Source: Omnitrophica WOR_2 bacterium GWA2_47_8
GTDB taxonomy: Bacteria; Omnitrophota; Gorgyraeia; Zapsychrales; GWA2-47-8
Direction: 5' to 3'
Assembly: GCA_001805375.1 (NCBI GenBank)
Contig: MHFY01000004.1
Location: 1 to 10,501 of the forward strand
Length of the DNA stretch: 10,501 nucleotides
Below are positions 6,735 through 10,501 of the stretch, piece by piece. Position numbers and translations under genes: made by a program. Below the pieces are notes generated by a model that did no database searches, was not told where the DNA came from, and saw only the letters and a list, made by a program, of their open reading frames with translations. Position 1 is the stretch's first letter. Every line of letters begins with the position of its first letter.

Positions 6735-7838
6735 ATGCGTGTTTTAATTACCGGCGGCGCGGGATTTATCGGAAGTCACACCGCTGACGCGCTTAAAGCC
6801 AAGGGATACAAGGTGCGGATCTTGGATTGCCTCTTAAAGCCGGTGCATACTGGTCGATGGCCGAAGTACGTACTGGGCAAAGGCTTCGAATTGATCAAGG
6901 GCGATGTTCGAAACAAAAAGGATTGGGTGAGGGCGCTACAGGGGGCGGACTATGTGTTGCACCTGGCGGCATATCAAGATCAGTTGCCGGACTTCAGCAC
7001 GTTTTTCCATATCAACACGGCTGGGACGGCGATGATGTATGAAGTGATCGCCGAGAAAAAATTTCCGATAAAAAAAATCGTGCTCGCCAGCTCCCAGTTT
7101 GTGTACGGGGACGGGAAGTACCGATGCCGCCATTCGGGGAAGGTTTTTTATCCGGAGCTTCGTCCTATGGCGCAAAAGGAAAAAGCGATGTGGCCGATTT
7201 TGTGCGAGCACGGAAAGCCCGCGAAGTTCTTTCCGTTCCGCGAAGACCAGCCGGTTTTTCCGCCGAACGCGTACGGCCTTTCAAAGATAGCGCTTGAGCA
7301 GTTGGCATTCCGTTTCGGCAAAACACACACCATCCCGACGGTAGCCCTTCGATACTCTATCGTCCAAGGCCCCCGCCAGTCTCCGCTGAACGCGTATTCC
7401 GGGGCACTCCGCATTTTCGTAACACAAGCGCTCACAGAGCGACCCCTCACGGTGTATGAGGACGGGAGGCAGCTTCGGGATTTTGTGAATGTTGCCGACG
7501 TTGTCGCCGCGAATATGCTTGTCATGCAGAACAAAAAAGCCGATTATCAGATCTTTAACGTGGGCTGCGGAAAAGGGTACCGCGTCCTCGATTTTGCAAA
7601 GATGGTCAAACGCATCACCGGAACGACCTCGCCGATCGTTGTGGGGGGATTCAGGAGGACCGATACGCGCCACGCGGTTTCCGATATTTCGAAACTCAAA
7701 GGACTCGGTTGGCGGCCTCGCTACCAGCCAGAAAAAGCGATCCGAGATTACGTTAGATGGATTCAAGCCGAGAAGTTCGATCTTGGATTTGTTCGGCATA
7801 CGGCGAAAAAGTTGAAAAATTTGGGCGTTGTCGGTTAA
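6735..7838 (+). CDS. NAD-dependent SDR epimerase, dTDP-L-rhamnose 4-epimerase-like, with Cys/His insertion
   Basis: The 367-residue protein is an extended SDR: GGAGFIGSH (7-15), LHLAAYQD (75-82), the catalytic serine strand VLASSQFVYGDG (116-127), Tyr180-x3-Lys184 in NAYGLSK, LRYSIVQGPRQ (205-215) and RDFVNVADVV (248-257). About 55 residues separate the serine strand from the tyrosine, against roughly 25 in most relatives. This insertion (128-178) contains CRH (131-133) and CEH (157-159). dTDP-L-rhamnose 4-epimerases of the WbiB type carry a comparable Cys-containing insertion after SSQ-VYG, so that is the closest assignment I can make; related epimerases cannot be excluded. No rml genes are in the window to supply dTDP-rhamnose. 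It lies 36 bases after the GT4 gene. Confidence 0.82.
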   Translation: MRVLITGGAGFIGSHTADALKAKGYKVRILDCLLKPVHTGRWPKYVLGKGFELIKGDVRNKKDWVRALQGADYVLHLAAYQDQLPDFSTFFHINTAGTAMMYEVIAEKKFPIKKIVLASSQFVYGDGKYRCRHSGKVFYPELRPMAQKEKAMWPILCEHGKPAKFFPFREDQPVFPPNAYGLSKIALEQLAFRFGKTHTIPTVALRYSIVQGPRQSPLNAYSGALRIFVTQALTERPLTVYEDGRQLRDFVNVADVVAANMLVMQNKKADYQIFNVGCGKGYRVLDFAKMVKRITGTTSPIVVGGFRRTDTRHAVSDISKLKGLGWRPRYQPEKAIRDYVRWIQAEKFDLGFVRHTAKKLKNLGVVG

Positions 7839-7883
7839 GAACGTGCGAATGCTACTTGTTTGCAGTGCGGCAGTGGTCCAACA

Positions 7884-7920
7884 TTGACGCCCAGTCGCTG
7901 TTTTTGTATTCTGCTATTAT
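7884..7920 (+). promoter_or_regulatory. Candidate internal promoter before hddA
   Basis: The 86-base gap between 7838 and the hddA start is the longest on the + strand after 643. TTGACG (7884-7889) is followed after 17 bases by TATTCT (7907-7912), and TGC-TATTAT (7912-7920) looks like an extended -10. The second would start transcription at about the hddA ATG (7925), giving a leaderless message, which fits the absence of a Shine-Dalgarno there. This could let the heptose genes be transcribed apart from the upstream genes. It is tentative. Confidence 0.35.
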
Positions 7921-7924
7921 TGTG

Positions 7925-8932
7925 ATGATTATTTCGCGCGCGCCGCTTCGCATCAGCTTTGTGGGAGGAGGAACCGACCTCGCCGATTTTTATCGCCGCT
8001 ATCCCGGAAGCGTGATTTCGACCGCCATCGACAAATTTGTCTACGTCGTCATTAACCGCACGCCGCTGATTCATAAAGTTTCTGCGCGTTATTCGGTTTC
8101 TGAAACCGTTGATTTCGCGGACGAGTTGAAGCATACGCGGATTAAGGCGGCGCTCATTGACATGGGGATTCAAAAGAATATCGAGATCGCTTCTTTTGCG
8201 CATCTTCCGGCAAAAACCGGACTCGGCTCGTCGTCGAGTTTTTCCGTTGCGCTCATGAAAGGGCTCAATGTATATGTTGGAAAGAAGATCGATAAAGGCG
8301 AAGCTGCTGAGGCCGCGTCGCGGCTCGAGATCGAGCTTGTGGGTGAACCGATCGGTAAGCAGGATCAATACGCAGCTGCATTCGGGGGTTTTAACGTGAT
8401 TCGATTTAATCCTGACGATACGGTGACCGTTGAGCCGGTGCTCTTGGACTACAAAAAAAGACTCGGCCTTGAAAATCACATCCTCGTTTTCTTCATGGGT
8501 ATCGCGCGCCCCGCGTCGAGCGTTTTGACCGAGCAGAAAGCAAATATCGATAAAAAATTCGAAACATTGAAACAGATGGCGGATTCTGTGCCGGAGTTCA
8601 GGTCGCGGTTGGTTGCGGGCGACTTCAGGGGGCTGGGTACCATGCTTCACGAGGGATGGCTCCAGAAAAAGAGTTTGGCGGCGAATGTTTCAAGCGGTGT
8701 AATTGATGGGCTGTATGATGCCGGCATGAACGCGGGCGCATGGGGCGGGAAGGTTCTGGGCGCGGGTGGCGGCGGATGTGTGATGTTTCTTGCGCCCGAG
8801 GACAAGAAAACAGCAGTGCGGGAAGCTGTCAAAAAAGTTGCGGTAGCCAATAATCTCGTCGACTTTCAAGAGATTCCGGTGCGGTTCGTACAGTCGGGCG
8901 CAGAGATTTTGTTTAACGGGGATACGAAGTAG
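7925..8932 (+). CDS. hddA: D-glycero-alpha-D-manno-heptose-7-phosphate kinase (GHMP kinase)
   Basis: The 335-residue protein phosphorylates C1 of D-glycero-alpha-D-manno-heptose 7-phosphate with ATP, giving the 1,7-bisphosphate, the second step toward GDP-heptose. It is a GHMP kinase: motif 1 is APLRISFVGGGTD (6-18), the ATP loop PAKTGLGSSSSFSVAL is at 95-110, GKQDQYAAAFGGFN (144-157) carries the likely catalytic Asp147, and motif 3 GAGGGGCVMF is at 279-288. The RAPLRISFVGGGTD start and the length are typical of HddA rather than galactokinase. The frame is open upstream into the preceding gene, but homology starts at MIISRAPLRIS, so ATG 7925 was chosen. No Shine-Dalgarno is seen. The next gene, gmhA, makes its substrate, which supports the assignment. 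Confidence 0.92.
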   Translation: MIISRAPLRISFVGGGTDLADFYRRYPGSVISTAIDKFVYVVINRTPLIHKVSARYSVSETVDFADELKHTRIKAALIDMGIQKNIEIASFAHLPAKTGLGSSSSFSVALMKGLNVYVGKKIDKGEAAEAASRLEIELVGEPIGKQDQYAAAFGGFNVIRFNPDDTVTVEPVLLDYKKRLGLENHILVFFMGIARPASSVLTEQKANIDKKFETLKQMADSVPEFRSRLVAGDFRGLGTMLHEGWLQKKSLAANVSSGVIDGLYDAGMNAGAWGGKVLGAGGGGCVMFLAPEDKKTAVREAVKKVAVANNLVDFQEIPVRFVQSGAEILFNGDTK

Positions 8933-8963
8933 CACGCACCACAATAGTAATCACAACCACGAA

Positions 8964-9563
8964 ATGAAAGAATTCATCGACGAGTTTTCGAAAAGGTCCA
9001 TCGAGGCGATCCAGAGCATACCTCATAAAGAGGTCGCGAAGGCGCTTAATATTTTACAAGCCGCCTATGAACGGAACGGCCGCGTATACATATTCGGCAA
9101 TGGCGGTTCGTGGGCGATCGCCGGGCACTGGGTGGCGGATTTTAACAAGACAGTTTTCAGCCACCACTTGGAAGAACACAACAGGCGGTTTCGTGTGAGC
9201 CGCATTCCGCCGAGCGCCGAGGAGCTTACCGCATGGGCGAATGACGTGGGTTACGATATGATCTTTGCGAGGCCGCTCGAGAACGTACTTGAGGACACGG
9301 ATGTGGTGATCGCGATTTCAAGTTCAGGAAATTCACCGAACGTCATTAAAGCTGTTGAGGTTGCCAAAAAGCATAAAGTGCCGGTGATCGGGCTTTCTGG
9401 ATTTGACGGCGGCAAGTTAAACGAGCTTGCGGACGTAAAAATTCTCGTGTCGACGCCAAAAGGCGACTATGAGATCGTCGAGAGCACGCACGACACAATT
9501 ATGCACCTGATGACAAGATACTTTAAGGAATATTTTAACCATGTAGTTGAGCATTCCCAATGA
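8964..9563 (+). CDS. gmhA: Sedoheptulose-7-phosphate isomerase (SIS domain)
   Basis: The 199-residue protein would isomerise sedoheptulose 7-phosphate to D-glycero-D-manno-heptose 7-phosphate, the first step of the pathway. It is a single SIS domain of normal GmhA length: FGNGGSWAIAGHWVADF (44-60), TAWANDVGYDMIFARPLENV (89-108), ISSSGNSPNVIKAVEVAK (118-135) with the phosphate-binding serines, and VESTHDTIMH (172-181). Aligned by eye to E. coli GmhA, the zinc ligands are His55, Asp59 (Glu in E. coli), Glu173 (Gln in E. coli) and His181, so two of four are changed conservatively. Neighbours hddA and gmhB make the role secure, although the protein alone could only be called a SIS sugar isomerase. 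No Shine-Dalgarno is visible. It overlaps gmhB by 4 bases. Confidence 0.85.
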   Translation: MKEFIDEFSKRSIEAIQSIPHKEVAKALNILQAAYERNGRVYIFGNGGSWAIAGHWVADFNKTVFSHHLEEHNRRFRVSRIPPSAEELTAWANDVGYDMIFARPLENVLEDTDVVIAISSSGNSPNVIKAVEVAKKHKVPVIGLSGFDGGKLNELADVKILVSTPKGDYEIVESTHDTIMHLMTRYFKEYFNHVVEHSQ

Positions 9564-10114
9564 AGGCAGTTTTCCTTGATCGCGACGGGACTATTAACCG
9601 CGAGGTTGATGTCTTGCAGGATGTCCGGCAGCTTCGTCTTTTGCCGGGGGCGGCACAGGCGATTAAAAAGTTAAATCAGTCGCAATATTTAGTGGTTGTG
9701 ATCACCAACCAGCCGGTCATTGCCCGCGGATGGCTCACCGAGAAAGAAGTTGATCACATTCATGACGTCCTCATCCGGCGGCTTGCAAAGCGCGGCGCAA
9801 AAATCGATGCCACCTATTACTGCCCGCATCACCCGAATGCGAATCTTAAAAAGTACCGCGTAAGGTGCCGTTGCAGAAAGCCGGGCATCGGTATGATAGA
9901 GAAAGCAGTTCGGGAGCTTGGAATTAACCTGCGGGCCTCGTGGGTGATCGGCGACAGTGGCCGTGATGTTGCAACCGGCAAGAGGGCGGGCAGTAAGACG
10001 ATACTCGTCGCGACCGGATATGGAGGAAAGGATATTGACTGCGGCGCACAACCGGATTTTGTTGCTCGCAATTTACTGGCAGCCGTTCGTATCATCAAAC
10101 AACATGCAAAATAA
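9560..10114 (+). CDS. gmhB: D-glycero-D-manno-heptose-1,7-bisphosphate 7-phosphatase (HAD family)
   Basis: The 184-residue HAD phosphatase removes the 7-phosphate from heptose 1,7-bisphosphate. Motif I is DRDGT (7-11) with nucleophile Asp7 and acid/base Asp9. ITNQP (48-52) is motif II. The zinc-binding loop typical of GmhB is complete: Cys88 and His90 in CPHHP, then Cys103 and Cys105. Lys107 in CRKP is motif III and GDSGRD (131-136) is motif IV. Histidinol-phosphate phosphatases share this fold and zinc loop, but the position between gmhA and an hddC-like gene settles the role. The start overlaps the gmhA stop in ATGA, and the next gene starts 11 bases before this stop, so all three are probably co-translated. 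Whether it prefers the alpha or beta anomer is not visible; the HddA partner implies alpha. Confidence 0.92.
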   Translation: MKAVFLDRDGTINREVDVLQDVRQLRLLPGAAQAIKKLNQSQYLVVVITNQPVIARGWLTEKEVDHIHDVLIRRLAKRGAKIDATYYCPHHPNANLKKYRVRCRCRKPGIGMIEKAVRELGINLRASWVIGDSGRDVATGKRAGSKTILVATGYGGKDIDCGAQPDFVARNLLAAVRIIKQHAK

Positions 10115-10501
10115 GATCACCCAAGCAGTATTGCTTTCGGCCGGGTTCGGCGTGCGAATGCGGGTTATAACCGAGAACATGAACATCCCGAAAGTAATGA
10201 TCCCGCTTTTAGGCAAGCCGCTCCTTGAGTGGCATATTGAGATACTTAAAAAACATGGGATCAGCGAGTTCTTTATTAATGTGCATTATCTTCCGGACGC
10301 GATCAAAAGTTATTTTGGAGATGGATCAAAATGGGGTGTCAAAATTACGTATGTGCTTGAAGAGCCGGACATTTTGGGGACCGCCGGAGGAATTAAAAAT
10401 TTTGACGGGGTGCTCGGCGAATATTTTTTTGTGCTCTACGCGGATACCTTCTATGAAATTGATTATGAACGCCTCATCAATTTTTACTTTTCAAAAAAAG
10501 A
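10104..10501 (+). CDS. hddC: Sugar-1-phosphate nucleotidyltransferase, HddC-like, C-terminus cut by window edge
   Basis: ATG 10104 opens a frame that runs past the window end, giving 132 residues. The N-terminal nucleotide-binding signature is LLSAGFGVRMRVITENMNIP (10-29), followed by KVMIPLLGKPLLEWHI. LGTAGGIKNF and VLYADTFYEIDYE, with the metal-binding aspartate, come further on. This is the NTP_transferase family. In this position after hddA-gmhA-gmhB it should be D-glycero-alpha-D-manno-heptose-1-phosphate guanylyltransferase, which makes GDP-heptose from GTP. The signature is atypical: the usual GxGTRLxPLT-x(2-4)-PKP reads GFGVRM with a slightly longer spacer, then PKV. Similar enzymes act on mannose, glucose or MurNAc 1-phosphate, so the substrate rests on context. 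It overlaps gmhB by 11 bases in a different frame. Confidence 0.75.
   Translation, partial: MQNKITQAVLLSAGFGVRMRVITENMNIPKVMIPLLGKPLLEWHIEILKKHGISEFFINVHYLPDAIKSYFGDGSKWGVKITYVLEEPDILGTAGGIKNFDGVLGEYFFVLYADTFYEIDYERLINFYFSKK

Noticed and set aside
7835..8650. Antisense open frame (271 residues) opposite hddA
   Set aside because: It is rich in Arg and His with no motif and lies opposite a complete GHMP kinase; treated as a shadow.
1..10501. Mobile elements, CRISPR arrays, tandem repeats or reassigned stop codons
   Set aside because: No transposase, integrase, regularly spaced repeat or terminal inverted repeat was seen, and all genes end at natural family C-termini with standard TAA/TGA/TAG stops.

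Overview
The window is a bacterial surface-polysaccharide (sugar-nucleotide and glycosyltransferase) locus. Eleven consecutive genes lie on the + strand from 643 to the right edge, and one divergent HD-domain gene runs off the left edge on the - strand. Coding density is very high and no gene-free stretch exceeds 300 bases. Genes abut or overlap (ATGA overlaps at 2873 and 9560, an 11-base overlap at 10104). I see no tRNA, rRNA, CRISPR array, insertion sequence or convincing terminator. The lineage cannot be fixed from the sequence. Standard stop codons, moderate GC with one AT-rich divergent promoter region, and several starts with poor or no Shine-Dalgarno sequence would fit an uncultured bacterium, possibly Patescibacteria/CPR or another metagenomic lineage; this is only an inference.

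Layout. 1-513 (-): HD-domain hydrolase-like protein, C-terminus missing. 514-642: AT-rich divergent promoter region. 643-1602: GDP-mannose 4,6-dehydratase-like SDR. 1668-2876: nucleotide-sugar dehydrogenase of the UDP-ManNAcA dehydrogenase type. 2873-3865: NAD-dependent epimerase/dehydratase. 3912-4862: GT2 glycosyltransferase. 4869-5483: class I SAM methyltransferase. 5490-6698: GT4-type glycosyltransferase. 6735-7838: SDR epimerase with a Cys/His-containing insertion, resembling dTDP-L-rhamnose 4-epimerases. 7925-8932: heptose-7-phosphate kinase (HddA). 8964-9563: SIS-domain sedoheptulose-7-phosphate isomerase (GmhA). 9560-10114: HAD heptose-bisphosphate phosphatase (GmhB). 10104-end: partial nucleotidyltransferase (HddC-like).

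How they work together. The last four genes make up the known route from sedoheptulose 7-phosphate to GDP-D-glycero-alpha-D-manno-heptose (GmhA, HddA, GmhB, HddC), used for S-layer, capsule or O-antigen glycans. The first gene of the + strand run encodes a GMD-family enzyme with unusual active-site residues. Together with the heptose genes this raises the possibility that it dehydrates GDP-manno-heptose, not GDP-mannose, on the way to a 6-deoxy- or otherwise modified heptose. The dehydrogenase and the two other SDR enzymes would supply a uronic acid and one or more epimerised sugars. The two glycosyltransferases and the methyltransferase would assemble and decorate the glycan. No polymerase, flippase or ABC exporter lies inside the window, so the locus clearly continues outside it.
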